Source: Micromonospora sp. MW-13 (lineage in GTDB: Bacteria > Actinomycetota > Actinomycetes > Mycobacteriales > Micromonosporaceae). Taken from it: a stretch of DNA of 33,252 nt. Below are positions 24,375 to 32,960 of the stretch, piece after piece (positions within the stretch are counted from its first letter, which is position 1; each line of letters begins with the position of its first letter). The stretch spans positions 1 through 33,252 of the forward strand of contig NZ_QKKX01000018.1 of assembly GCF_003434305.1 (NCBI RefSeq), given 5' to 3'. The position numbers and the translations under genes were made by a program. The notes under the pieces were generated by a model. It worked only from the letters and a program-made list of their open reading frames with translations. It searched no databases and was not told where the DNA came from.

Positions 24375-24585
24375 AGACCGCCAGGAGACCTAGTTTCAAG
24401 GTCTTTGCGGCCGACGATCTCTTTCCGGCGTCGGTGCCCTGTGTGGGTGGTGGGACGTTGGTAGAGGTCTTCACGCTCTGGCTGTCCATGACGGACGCTG
24501 TGGGGTGGATCGCGCGTCCGTGGTGGTCACGCACGAGGCCGGTGAGCTGGTAGTTCATCAGCCGGTACCTGCTTCCCGGTGCCAT
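24375..24585 (-). pseudogene. IS5-type transposase fragment
   Basis: The minus frame contains HPTASVMDSQSVKTSTNVP and QGTDAGK, a hallmark of IS5-group transposases in which the Asp of MDSQSVKT is the first catalytic acid. After DAGK the sequence is garbled (expected KIVGRKR) before a short LGLLAVL match. It is too short to be active. Confidence 0.65.
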
Positions 24586-24781
24586 CGCCCCCTACTTCCG
24601 TGCCCTGCGGCCTGACCAGGAGACAGGCGAGTTGCAGACGACAGACGTGGTCAACGCCTACGCCGCCGACCACGACGTCCTCGTCTCGCCCGTCACCCGC
24701 GACTACTACGACGGCGGCAACGTGTCGGGCTGTCTCGCGGCGAACAACGCCGTCGCTCGTCTCACCGGCATCACGTCCTGA
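24554..24781 (+). pseudogene. C-terminal fragment of an unidentified gene
   Basis: A 75-codon open stretch with protein-like composition and no start codon: RYLLPGAIAPYFRALRPDQ, DVVNAYAADHDVLVSPVTRD and GCLAANNAVARLTGITS, then TGA at 24779. It looks like the end of an enzyme whose 5' part was removed by the IS5-type fragment. I do not recognise the family. Confidence 0.35.
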
Positions 24782-24858
24782 CCGGGGTGCTTCATCCGTT
24801 CAGGGGCCTGTCTCGCCAACGCCTACGCAGTCCCTCCCGAACGGCCCTCGCTGCCGCC

Positions 24859-26073
24859 TCAGGAGCCGGGTTCGATGCGGGACACGACCCGGATACGGCC
24901 GGTCGTCAGCCGCGGGTCCACTTCGATGACGATCGACAGCTCACCCCACACGCGCCACTGCTGTTCGGCGACGTATTCGGCGAGCCATGCGACGAGTTCT
25001 TTGGTGAGTGCCTCATGGTAGGGACTCAGCCGACTCCAGTCGAATGGTGACAGCCCGAGTACGTACCGGTTCGGTACCAAAATGAAGCCGTCCAGAACAA
25101 TTCGGCGCTCCACCACCTCGTCCTGGATCCCATGGAGGAGCTCTATTGGATACAGCGGATTGGTAGGCGTACGCCGGAAGGCTCGCCGCACGAGTCCGCG
25201 CAGGCCCGACTCGAACCGGGTCGCCGGACCGACCCGAGGTCCGGACGGTGGCGCTGTCTCCGCATCTGTTGGCACTGCGTGCAGTTGGCTACGGATCCAT
25301 TCGGCAGGGTCGCGTACGTCCGATCCCGGGTCGTATGCCGGGTTGCGGGTCAGAGCCAGGAGGTCGACCGTGTCGGTGCCACGTTGATGCGGTGGGCGCA
25401 TCCCGCTGGCCGTCATCTCCCGGCGGATCTGGCGATATATGTCGGGCAGCGCGATCAGCTCACCACCGCCGTGCAGCCCACCTGTCAACAGGCTGAGTAG
25501 ATGGCCGGTGAAGACCGTGTACCGTGCGCCCTGCGGCGCCAGGGCGGGCGCGTTGGCCGGAGTTGCGGCAAGGATCCAGGTACCCGCGATTTCGAGTTGA
25601 TCGAGTACGCCGGGCGCGTCGCCCATCAGATCCTGAGCCGCTCGACCGCTGTAGCAGCAGTCGAGGATGACGATGCGGTTGTTCGCGGGACTGTCCAGGA
25701 CCACGTCACGAAGGTGTTCGTACGGCAGCGCGCTGAGCGCCAACTCGGCGGGGTCGCTGTCGGACGTGCACAGGAACAGGTCGTGCCGGCGTGGACCGGT
25801 CATGCCGTGGCCAGCGAAGTAGACCACCAGTGTGTCCTCGGCCTGCGCGGCCGCGTTCCGCAGCGCCCGGGAGACGTCTCTGGGGTCAGCGGGGTCCCGT
25901 AACCGGACACAGTGCTCTGGCTTGAACCCACCGTTGGCAGCGTCGGTGAGTGCCTCGGCCAGGGCATTGACGTTGTTGGTCACAGACGGCAGGTCGGAAA
26001 GGTCTTTGGCGTGGTAGGCGGCGGTGCCGACGAGGACCACTCGGGAACGGGCCGGGTCGGGAAGACGGGTCAT
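24859..26073 (-). CDS. Caspase-like protease fused to a DUF3662 (FhaA N-terminal-like) domain
   Basis: Encodes 404 residues from ATG 26073, preceded by GAAGGA. Residues about 8-240 are a caspase (C14) domain. The catalytic His89 lies in VVYFAGHGMTG and the catalytic Cys140 in VILDCCYSGRA. Caspases of this kind act in bacterial conflict and programmed-death systems. Residues about 305-404 (GLRGLVRRAFRR, ILVPNRYVLGLSPFDWSRL, GELSIVIEVDPRLTTG) match the DUF3662 fold at the N-terminus of FhaA, with no FHA domain after it. That end may act as the sensor or adaptor. The EACC1-like gene is divergent, 90 bp away. The protein has no signal peptide and is likely cytoplasmic. Confidence 0.85.
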   Translation of the reverse strand: MTRLPDPARSRVVLVGTAAYHAKDLSDLPSVTNNVNALAEALTDAANGGFKPEHCVRLRDPADPRDVSRALRNAAAQAEDTLVVYFAGHGMTGPRRHDLFLCTSDSDPAELALSALPYEHLRDVVLDSPANNRIVILDCCYSGRAAQDLMGDAPGVLDQLEIAGTWILAATPANAPALAPQGARYTVFTGHLLSLLTGGLHGGGELIALPDIYRQIRREMTASGMRPPHQRGTDTVDLLALTRNPAYDPGSDVRDPAEWIRSQLHAVPTDAETAPPSGPRVGPATRFESGLRGLVRRAFRRTPTNPLYPIELLHGIQDEVVERRIVLDGFILVPNRYVLGLSPFDWSRLSPYHEALTKELVAWLAEYVAEQQWRVWGELSIVIEVDPRLTTGRIRVVSRIEPGS

Positions 26074-26152
26074 GGGGTTCCTTCGCCTGGCTCTGGGGTC
26101 CGCCGCGGTCTTAAGAGCTCTAACGGTCACCATTATCGTGGCGGCCAGGCGC

Positions 26153-26164
26153 ATACTGGACGGG
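26153..26164 (+). promoter_or_regulatory. Possible leaderless start for the EACC1 gene
   Basis: CATACT at 26153-26158 fits an actinobacterial -10 box and lies 5 bp before the GTG at 26164. There is no good ribosome binding site. Transcription could therefore begin at the start codon itself. Confidence 0.35.
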
Positions 26165-26568
26165 TGTACGCGCAAATTTCTGTCGTCGGCGGCGACGAAG
26201 CGGACCTCAGCTCTCTCTTCGACTGGCTGCGCCTTGAGGACGGCCTGCGGGGTCGGTTGACCTTCGTGCCTGTGCCGGCCGGGCCGGACGAGATGGGCGC
26301 GGCGTGGGACGTGTTGAGCGTCGCGTTGGCGAGTGGCGGCACACTGTCCGTTCTGGCTGGATCATTGGCGGTGTGGTTCCAGCAACCCCGTCGCCCCAAC
26401 ATTAAGATCGAGATCTCGGTGTCCCAGGATGACACTCGGATCGTGGTGGACGCGACGAACGTCAAGAACGTCGAGCAGATCCTCCGGCAGGTCAGTTCCC
26501 TGTCGTCCGCGCCCGCCGAACCACGAGGCCCGTCATTGGCTGCCCTGCCCGACCAGCCCGCTCAATAG
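26164..26568 (+). CDS. EACC1-like effector-associated protein
   Basis: Encodes 134 residues from GTG 26164. The layout is typical of effector-associated constant component 1. It has a beta strand and acidic turn (VYAQISVVGGDEADLSSLF), then DWLRLEDGLRGR, PDEMGAAWDVLSVALASGG and a hydrophobic helix (LSVLAGSLAVWFQ). A basic RRPN stretch and a second beta region (IKIEISVSQDDTRIVVDA) with VEQILRQV follow. EACC1 proteins occur beside caspase, trypsin-like and similar effectors in actinobacterial conflict systems and are thought to link them to a shared trigger at the membrane. Here the partner is most likely the divergent caspase. Confidence 0.75.
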   Translation: MYAQISVVGGDEADLSSLFDWLRLEDGLRGRLTFVPVPAGPDEMGAAWDVLSVALASGGTLSVLAGSLAVWFQQPRRPNIKIEISVSQDDTRIVVDATNVKNVEQILRQVSSLSSAPAEPRGPSLAALPDQPAQ

Positions 26569-26596
26569 GTCGCGCGATCTCTAGCCTCGATGATTC

Positions 26597-26900
26597 GTGC
26601 GCCCAGCGGACCTGGAGGTGAGTGCGTAGCTCAGCCGTAGTCGTAGCTCGTCGTCGCCTGCCGGTGGAAGTCCGGTCCGGGTAGTGGCCAGGAGGCCCGG
26701 TAGCAGACTGGCGGCTCGGTCTGGAAACGGGTCGAGTCGAAGCCCAGCGTTGTGTCAGGGGGAGCGACTGAGCGGTCCGTAGCATGACGCGAAGCCTGCG
26801 GCGTCGTTAGAGGTCTCGCCCGTTGGGGTGGGGCAGAGGGAGTGCCGAGCCCCCGAATTCAGGGTGAAGGCCATGGAAGCGGTCCGGCGCCCGTAGGCCG
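26597..26900 (+). ncRNA. Probable group II intron 5' region, ORF-less remnant
   Basis: The stretch starts with GTGCGCCCAG, the conserved 5' end of bacterial group II introns. It continues with intron-like structural segments (GGAAGTCCGGTCCGGG, GCATGACGCGAAGCCTGCGG, GGGTGAAGGCCATGGAAGCG). No reverse transcriptase frame follows, and I cannot find a domain V hairpin up to 27340. The 5' ribozyme part therefore remains while the intron-encoded protein and 3' end are lost or unrecognisable. Bases 26901-27336 contain no gene I can support and may be more of the same element. Confidence 0.5.
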
Positions 26901-27331
26901 CCGTCGTCAGTGTGTTTCCTCAGGAGTCCAGCGACCGGCTACAGCTCTTTCTTGCGGTGGTCAACCACCTGCGATGGCGATCTGAGTGCCGCGAACGCTG
27001 GCTGCATGCCGATCCACCTCCGGCTCCGGTCGACCTGGGTGCCCAGTGCACGCGAGGCCGCTGAAGGCGATGACGAGGGGTACCGGAACGGCTGCCACGT
27101 AGCGGGCGTTAAGAGGTATCACGCCGATCGTTGGTCGGCCTGCTGCGGTGACGGTGAGCTGATCGTGTGGTGCTCCGATGGTGCTCGGATGTTCGGCACC
27201 CGATCAACACGAGCGCGACTGTTCCAGCATCGCAGCCGTTTCGCCGCCCGCCGACCATGGTGGCCCGTTGAGCGCAACGCCTAGACCAGCAGAAACGAAA
27301 CACCGTCCGTCGGGACTGCGTAGATTTCGGA

Positions 27332-27359
27332 TCTGTCTACATTCGGCTCTGTCTCACAT
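27332..27359 (+). repeat. Extra terminal-repeat remnants of the 224-bp element
   Basis: GGCTCTGTCTCACAT (27345-27359) equals the outer end of the 224-bp elements. Just before it, TCTGTCTACATTCGG (27332-27346) is the same end with one base missing. These look like two overlapping scraps of the element's ends, at the point where the XRE gene is cut. Confidence 0.5.
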
Positions 27360-28386
27360 CCACAGGCCCCCGTTCAGTGGCGACGTCGGTGGTGTGGCCG
27401 AGGGCCAGGTAGGCGGTTGCCGCGTTGGCCGCGGTGCGGAGGGGGCAGTAGGGGCCGAGGGTGAGGCTGGTGCTGACCTGCCCGTCCGGCGGGTGCTCGG
27501 TGAGAAGGCGGAAGGCGCGGTCGACGGCGCGGTCGACGGCGCGGTCGACGCCGTGCCGGTCGCCGAGGTGGGCGAGTGCCCGTGCCTGGCCGTTGATCGT
27601 GAGTCGGATCCGGTGTGGGCCGGTGCCGGCATGGCGTAGGCCGTCTTCGGCGTAGGCGAGCGCGTCGCGGTGGTTACCGGTGTAGAAGGCGACCAGGCTC
27701 TGGATGGCGCGGGCCCAGGCCTGGGTATCGGGTTGTTGGGCGGCGTGGGCGAGGTCGAAGGCTTCGGCGGCGTAGGCGTGTGCGACGCGGAAGGCGCGTA
27801 GGTCCAGGGCGAGGGCGGCGAGGAGCCCGGACAGGTGCGCGGCGGCGGTATACAGCCGGGCGCGTTGTGGCGGGTGCTGCCGGCCGGCCATCAGCTGATC
27901 GACGCAGGCCCGCAGTGGACGCAGCCGGGCCACGAGGGTCGCAGGTGGGCAGCGTTCGTTGTCGGCGATCGCCTGCCGGACTTCGTCTTCCAGGTGCGCC
28001 AGCCGCGCGTCGTCGTCGATGGAAGTGGTCAGCGCCGACCGGCGGGCGGCGATGGTGTCCTCAAGCTCCCACCACACCGCTGCGTTATCGCTGGTGAGGC
28101 TGGCGCTTCTGGGCCGAGCCGGCGAGCGGTGGCGACGGTGGTTCAGGTCGGCGATCCGGTCGTACTCGGCGGTCAGCACGCCACCGGTGCGCAGCATCTG
28201 GTCGCAGCGGGTCCAGAACGGCCGCTCGGGGTGCTGCCGGCCGGTTTCGGTGTTCGCTATCGAGCTGCGTCCGTACTGCACGAGCCGGGCGAGGCTGTGC
28301 TGGGTGTGGCCGGCGTCTTTGCGCAGGTGGGCGAGGTGGCGGCCGAGCGCGTGGCGGGCGGTGGTGATCTCGTCGTGGTCGCCCAT
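27337..28386 (-). pseudogene. XRE-family regulator with TPR-like domain, 3'-truncated
   Basis: About 349 residues from ATG 28386 (28395 also possible). Residues about 10-65 are an XRE helix-turn-helix (LGRHLAHLRKDAGHTQHSLA, RSSIANTETGRQHPE). An alpha-helical region with TPR-like repeats follows (RLYTAAAHLSGLLAALALD, AEAFDLAHAAQQPDTQAWAR). The C-terminus changes abruptly to TERGPVDVRQSRM, encoded by an IS-end remnant, so the usual last helices are missing. A 12-bp unit repeated three times at 27517-27552 encodes DRAVDRAVDRAF. The protein may still bind DNA. It diverges from the NUDIX gene 240 bp away and could control that cluster. Confidence 0.7.
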
Positions 28387-28565
28387 CGCTGCCACCCCCG
28401 GTCGCTGTGGTCACGGTGAGCGAACACCATAGCCGCCCCGGTGACGCTTTCCGCGCCGTCGGAGACAGCCCCGCCCGGCCGCCGACTGTGCCCGCCCAGG
28501 GCACGCCGCAGGTGCCGGCAGGTCGGGGCGGCGGTGCTGTCGAAGTCGGTGTGGTGTCGGAATCT

Positions 28566-28580
28566 GCCGACAATGTCGGC
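28566..28580 (+). promoter_or_regulatory. Operator-like palindrome before the NUDIX gene
   Basis: GCCGACA-A-TGTCGGC is a perfect 7-bp inverted repeat with one central base, 49 bp before the NUDIX start. It lies in the divergent interval with the XRE gene. It is a reasonable binding site for that regulator. Confidence 0.4.
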
Positions 28581-28628
28581 GCACGGCGCTGTGGGCGTGT
28601 CGCCCCTGCCGCGTCCTACCGTCCCTGC

Positions 28629-29111
28629 ATGCCTTCCGGACGCCGCGATTTCACTGCTGATCTGCCCCGTAAACGGATGGCCGCCGGGCTGCTGATCACC
28701 GACGCGGACGAGCGGATTCTGCTGGTCGAACCGGTCTACAAGGCGGAGTGGGAGATCCCCGGCGGGTGCGTCGAGGCTGACGAGTCGCCGCTGCAGGCCG
28801 TGATCCGGGAATGCCGTGAGGAACTCGGTCTGGGCCTGTCGCCGGGCCGGCTACTCGTCGTGGACTGGGTACCGGCCCAGGACGGGCGCACCGAAGGCGT
28901 CATGGTCATCTACGACGGCGGCACCCTCGACCCCACTGCGACGAAGCGGATTGTGGTGCCGCCGGGCGAGTTGAAGGGTTGGGCGTGGTCCGACCCGCTA
29001 CAGGCCGGCCAGCGGTTACGGCCGCTGCTGGCCCGCCGGATCGCCGAGGCGCTGCACGCCCGCGCTGACGGGTGCTGCCACTACCTCGAAGACGGCGTCA
29101 GGGTCACCTGA
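28629..29111 (+). CDS. NUDIX hydrolase
   Basis: Encodes 160 residues from ATG 28629. A perfect NUDIX box spans residues 46-68 (Gly46, Glu52, Arg60-Glu61, Glu64-Glu65, Gly67), which binds Mg2+ and hydrolyses a nucleoside diphosphate linked to another group. The strand before it (GLLITDADERILLVEPVYK) and the length fit small NUDIX enzymes. The substrate is not evident. It heads the plus-strand series that continues with the ABC exporter. The 150-bp gap between them has no gene. Confidence 0.9.
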   Translation: MPSGRRDFTADLPRKRMAAGLLITDADERILLVEPVYKAEWEIPGGCVEADESPLQAVIRECREELGLGLSPGRLLVVDWVPAQDGRTEGVMVIYDGGTLDPTATKRIVVPPGELKGWAWSDPLQAGQRLRPLLARRIAEALHARADGCCHYLEDGVRVT

Positions 29112-29262
29112 CCGCAGGCCACCCGGGGCTCTTCCTGATGGAGGCGGAGCTTCGGCGGCACCAGCCGAGCACCGACGGGGCATCTGCGGGTCCTGCCGTT
29201 CGCCATCGAGACGCCACCACCCACCGAAGTTCACCCTGCCCACCCTCTCGGGAGGTACCGCC

Positions 29263-31233
29263 ATGCCCAAAACCGACCACCCTGACCCCACGCCTGCCCG
29301 TCCCGAACCGCCGCAGCGGGATTCGGTGTTGCCGGAGCTGCGGGAGGTGTGGTGGGAGAGCGGGGTGCGGGCGCGGGCGGAGGCCGGCCTGTTCGCCGTC
29401 TTCTCCGAGCTGCCCCGGCTGGTCTGGTCCGCGCTCGTGGTGAGCTGGCGCGCCGACCGGGTACGGACGTCGGTGGTGGCGGCGACGACGGTGGGTGCGG
29501 GGGTGCTGTCGGCGTTCGGGCTCCTCGCTGCGCAGCGGGTGCTGGTGGAGTTGTTCGCGGGCGGCCCGACCGCCGACAAGGTGACCGCCGCGCTGCCCGC
29601 CCTGGCAGCGCTCGCGGCGGTGACCGCGCTGCGCGCCGGCATGGCCACCGCCATGGGGTACGCGCAGAACGGCCTCACCCCGAAGGTGGACTGGGAGGTC
29701 GAACGGGGCCTGTTCGAGGTGACCACGGCGGTGCGGTTGGAGGCGTTCGACGCCGACGCGTTCGCCGACGACATGGAACGCGCCTCCCGCGGCGCGAACT
29801 CCACCACCGGTCTGGTGCAGGCGTCGATGAACCTGCTCGCCGGCCTCGCCGGGGTCCTCGCCGTCGCGGTCGCCGTGGTGGTGGTCCACCCGCTGCTGCT
29901 GCTCGCCCTGCTCGTGGCGACCGTGCCGAACGGGTGGGCGTCGCTGCGCGCCGGGCACCTGCGCTACCAGACCTACGCCGCCGGATCGGTACGCCGTCGA
30001 CGGTTGTGGCTGCTGCACCGGCTGATGGCCGAACGCGACTCCGCCCCCGAACTGCGCTCCTACGGGCTACGCGAATTCCTGCTCGACCAGTACGACCGGG
30101 TCATGAGCGTCGAGACCAGCATCCAACTCGCCCTGGCGCGGCGGGTCACCACGACCACCACCGTCGGCGCGATGATCGGCGGCGTGGCGACCGCCGTGGT
30201 CTACGTCCTACTCGGCCTGCTGCTCATCGACGGGCAGATTCCCCTCGCCGCCGCCGCGACCTGCGTCATCGCCGTCCAGTCCGCGCAACGCTCCCTGACC
30301 GTGGTCACCTTCCAGGTCGACCGCGTCTATACCGAGGGGCAGCACTTCCGCGACTACACCGGCTTCATGACCCGCGCCGCCGACTTCCTGCCACCGCACA
30401 CCAGCCCGGCCCCCCGGATGCCGGCAACAGACCGGCTGCGCGAGATCACCGTCGACGCGGCAAGCCTCCGCTACCCCGACCGTGACAGTGCAGCCGTCGA
30501 CCAGGTCACCCTGACCATCGAGGCCGGGCGGACGGTGGCGTTCGTCGGGGAGAACGGCTCCGGCAAGTCCACCCTCGCCACCATGATCGCCACTCTCCGC
30601 ACCCCCACCGGCGGAACCATCCAATACAACGGCCGACCAATCGACGAGTGGGGCATCGACGCGCTACGGGCCCGGATCGGGGTCGTGACACAGGAGTACC
30701 ACAAGTGGCCCTTCACCGCCGCCACGAACATCGCCGTCGGCGACATCGCCACCACCGCCGAGCAGGCCCGGATCGAGGCCGCCGCCGCCCGCGCCGTCGC
30801 CCACGACATGATCACCGAGCTGCCCCACGGGTATGAGACGCTGCTCGACCGCACCTTCGCCGGCGGCCAGGACCTCTCCGGCGGGCAGTGGCAACGCATC
30901 ACCGCCGCCCGCGGGTTCCTGCGCGACGCCGACGTGCTCATCATGGACGAACCGTCATCCGCCCTCGACCCTCGCGCCGAGGACGCCCTCTTCCAGGCCA
31001 TCCGCGACCGGCAAGGGCGGAGCATCACCATCCTGATCACCCACCGGCTGGCCAACGTCCGCCACGCCGACCGCATCTACGTCCTGCACCACGGCCGCCT
31101 CGTCGAAGCCGGCACCCACGACCAGCTCATGACCGCCCACGGACGGTACGCCGAGCTGTTCACCCTCCAAGCCGCCGGCTACGACACCACCGCACCCGGC
31201 GCGACGTTACCCCGACAGACCGCGACCGCCTGA
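29263..31233 (+). CDS. ABC exporter, fused permease and ATPase
   Basis: Encodes 656 residues from ATG 29263, with GGGAGG at 29251-29256. After a Pro-rich start, residues about 45-360 hold membrane helices of a type IV exporter fold. The ATPase follows: Walker A GENGSGKST (429-437), signature LSGGQ (538-542), Walker B VLIMDEP (558-564) and switch His594 in ITHRL. One half-transporter is encoded, so it probably works as a homodimer in the inner membrane. No precursor peptide or modifying enzyme lies nearby, so the cargo is unknown. The next gene starts 12 bp after the stop. Confidence 0.92.
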   Translation: MPKTDHPDPTPARPEPPQRDSVLPELREVWWESGVRARAEAGLFAVFSELPRLVWSALVVSWRADRVRTSVVAATTVGAGVLSAFGLLAAQRVLVELFAGGPTADKVTAALPALAALAAVTALRAGMATAMGYAQNGLTPKVDWEVERGLFEVTTAVRLEAFDADAFADDMERASRGANSTTGLVQASMNLLAGLAGVLAVAVAVVVVHPLLLLALLVATVPNGWASLRAGHLRYQTYAAGSVRRRRLWLLHRLMAERDSAPELRSYGLREFLLDQYDRVMSVETSIQLALARRVTTTTTVGAMIGGVATAVVYVLLGLLLIDGQIPLAAAATCVIAVQSAQRSLTVVTFQVDRVYTEGQHFRDYTGFMTRAADFLPPHTSPAPRMPATDRLREITVDAASLRYPDRDSAAVDQVTLTIEAGRTVAFVGENGSGKSTLATMIATLRTPTGGTIQYNGRPIDEWGIDALRARIGVVTQEYHKWPFTAATNIAVGDIATTAEQARIEAAAARAVAHDMITELPHGYETLLDRTFAGGQDLSGGQWQRITAARGFLRDADVLIMDEPSSALDPRAEDALFQAIRDRQGRSITILITHRLANVRHADRIYVLHHGRLVEAGTHDQLMTAHGRYAELFTLQAAGYDTTAPGATLPRQTATA

Positions 31234-31244
31234 AAGAGCAGGCC

Positions 31245-31865
31245 ATGACGACGTCGAACCCCACGAAGCTCGTGCCCCCAACGTTGGTGATCATTCGGGG
31301 AAACTCAGGCAGCGGAAAGACCACGGCCGCCCACGAGGCCCGACGCCGCTTCGGACGCGGTGCGGCCCTGCTGGAGCAGGACTACCTGCGCCGAACCGTG
31401 CTCCGGGAACACGACAGTGCCCGCATCGACCCGGTAGCCCCCGCGTTCATCACCGCGACCGCCCGCACCGCACTCGACCTCGGCTACCACGTCATCCTCG
31501 AAGGCATCCTGCACACCGAACGCTACGCCACCTTGCTGCACCAGCTCATCAACAACCACTCTGGACCGGTCGCCGTCTTCTACCTGGACGTGTCCTTCGA
31601 CGAGACCGTCCGCCGCCACCTCGGCCGGGCCGAGCCGATCCCCGTCACCCCCGACGAGATGCGCCACTGGTACACCCACCGCGACCTGCTCGACACCCCC
31701 GGAGAAACCGTCATCCCCGAAACCAGCACCTTCGCGCAGACGGTCACCACGATCCTGGACGCCAGCGGCCTCGCCACGGTCGTGCCGCAGACGCCCTGCC
31801 CACGACGATGCCCGCACTGCGCCCGCAAAGCCGACCAGACGACCACCGCGACGGAGGCGCCTTGA
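31245..31865 (+). CDS. P-loop kinase (AAA_33/zeta-toxin-like)
   Basis: Encodes 206 residues from ATG 31245. The Walker A is RGNSGSGKTT (Lys25), followed by LLEQDYLRR and VILEGILH, the acceptor and Walker B-like strands of small-molecule kinases. FYLDVSFDETVRRHLGR is a lid region. This fold includes chloramphenicol phosphotransferase, zeta toxins and gluconate kinases; the target cannot be told. The C-terminal tail has PCPRRCPHCARK, a possible zinc knuckle unusual for the fold. It lies 12 bp after the exporter gene and is probably co-transcribed with it. Confidence 0.8.
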   Translation: MTTSNPTKLVPPTLVIIRGNSGSGKTTAAHEARRRFGRGAALLEQDYLRRTVLREHDSARIDPVAPAFITATARTALDLGYHVILEGILHTERYATLLHQLINNHSGPVAVFYLDVSFDETVRRHLGRAEPIPVTPDEMRHWYTHRDLLDTPGETVIPETSTFAQTVTTILDASGLATVVPQTPCPRRCPHCARKADQTTTATEAP

Positions 31866-31960
31866 CACCGCCTCTGGACCGGAACGTCGCAGCTCAGGCC
31901 CGCCTGTGTCAGCCACAAGGCGCTCAATGCGTACGCCTCCAAGGAAGAAGGACCGCATCG

Positions 31961-32324
31961 ATGAGAGACACGCCGCCGACGCCTCGACGGACAACCGAGG
32001 TGACCAGCACGTTCGTGATCGATGGTATTCCGGGACGGCTATCCACGGCCGCCACGCCCAGCGGCGAGCTTCGTCACGTCGACCTGCGGGCCGGAAAGCA
32101 CGGCTCCACCCCTGGCCGGGCTCACCGAGGCCCTGTCCACCGCGATCACCACCGCACTACACGCCGGAGCACCCCCTGCCACGTTCGTCGACGCGTTCCG
32201 GCGCACCCGCTACGTTCCGGCCGGCACCACCAGCGACCCGGACGTGCCGTATGCGACATCGTTGAGCGACTACCTCGCCCAGCGACCGCGCCACGACCAC
32301 CCTGACATGGCGGAACGGCCATGA
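31961..32324 (+). pseudogene. TSCPD-domain protein, single-base frameshift
   Basis: From ATG 31961 (AAGGAAG upstream) the protein reads STFVIDGIPGRLSTAATP and LRHVDLRAGKHGST. It then continues in another frame with LAGLTEALSTAITTALHAG, FVDAFRRTRYVPAG and SDPDVPYATSLSDYLAQR. Joined, this is the TSCPD domain found at the C-terminus of class II ribonucleotide reductases and as small separate proteins. The break is in a C-run at about 32109-32112: four C where three would keep frame. A true mutation or a sequencing error is possible. The stop overlaps the next ATG by 4 bp. Confidence 0.65.
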
Positions 32325-32960
32325 CGGCGCTCTCCGCTGGTTGGGCGGACCCGGCAGACGTCGGGCGCGGTGACGAGTTGCGGGAGCTGGTCAGGGCCAA
32401 CGCATCGCTGATGCGGGCGCTGACCGTGGTGCGGGACTCGGGACTGCCCGACGGCTGGATCGGCGCAGGTGTCCTGCGTGACCTGGTCTGGGGGCACCGC
32501 TACGGCGACGGGTTCGACCTGCGCGCGGTACGGGATGTGGACGTGCCGTTCTTCGACCCCGCCGACCTGAGCCGGGACAACGACCAGCGGGCCACCGCCC
32601 GGCTGGCCGCCATCGAGCCGGGCCTGCCGTGGGAGGCGAAGAACCAGGCCGCCGTGCACACCTGGTACCCGCAACGATTCGGCGGACCGCCGGTTCCACC
32701 GTTTCGCAGCATCGCCGAGGCGGTCGCGACAAGGCCTGAGTACGTCACCGCCGTCGCGATCCACCTCGACCCCGACAACCACATCGCGGTCTGCGCGCCG
32801 CACGGCCTTGATGATCTCCTCGACGGCGTGTGGCGGCGCAACCCCACCCGAGTCAGCGAACAGACTTTCCAGCAACGGGTTGCCCGGCACCAGCCGGCGC
32901 ATCGGTGGCCCATGTCCGCGTCATTACCGGTCTTCCCGCAGGCAGGGAGGGCCGGTGACC
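32321..32960 (+). pseudogene. Nucleotidyltransferase-family protein, frameshifted near the C-terminus
   Basis: From ATG 32321, about 210 residues when corrected. It has SLMRALTVVRDSGLPDGWIG, RDLVWGHRYGDGF, VRDVDVPFFDPADLS and FRSIAEAVATRPEYVTAVAI, matching the small nucleotidyltransferase-fold family whose members have Asp pairs like DVDVPFFD. Near 32909 one C appears to be missing (TGGCCCATG for TGGCCCCATG). With it restored, the protein ends WPHVRVITGLPAGREGR at TGA 32958-32960, overlapping the next start exactly. As written, the frame runs on to 33076 with unrelated sequence. About 90% of the protein is intact. Confidence 0.65.

Noticed and set aside
27100..27340. Group II intron domain V
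   Set aside because: I looked for the conserved short hairpin ending in the AGC/GTT-like pairing and saw no convincing match.
29104..30018. Minus-strand frame over the exporter gene
   Set aside because: Shadow of the exporter; the composition is His/Gly/Arg-rich without motifs.
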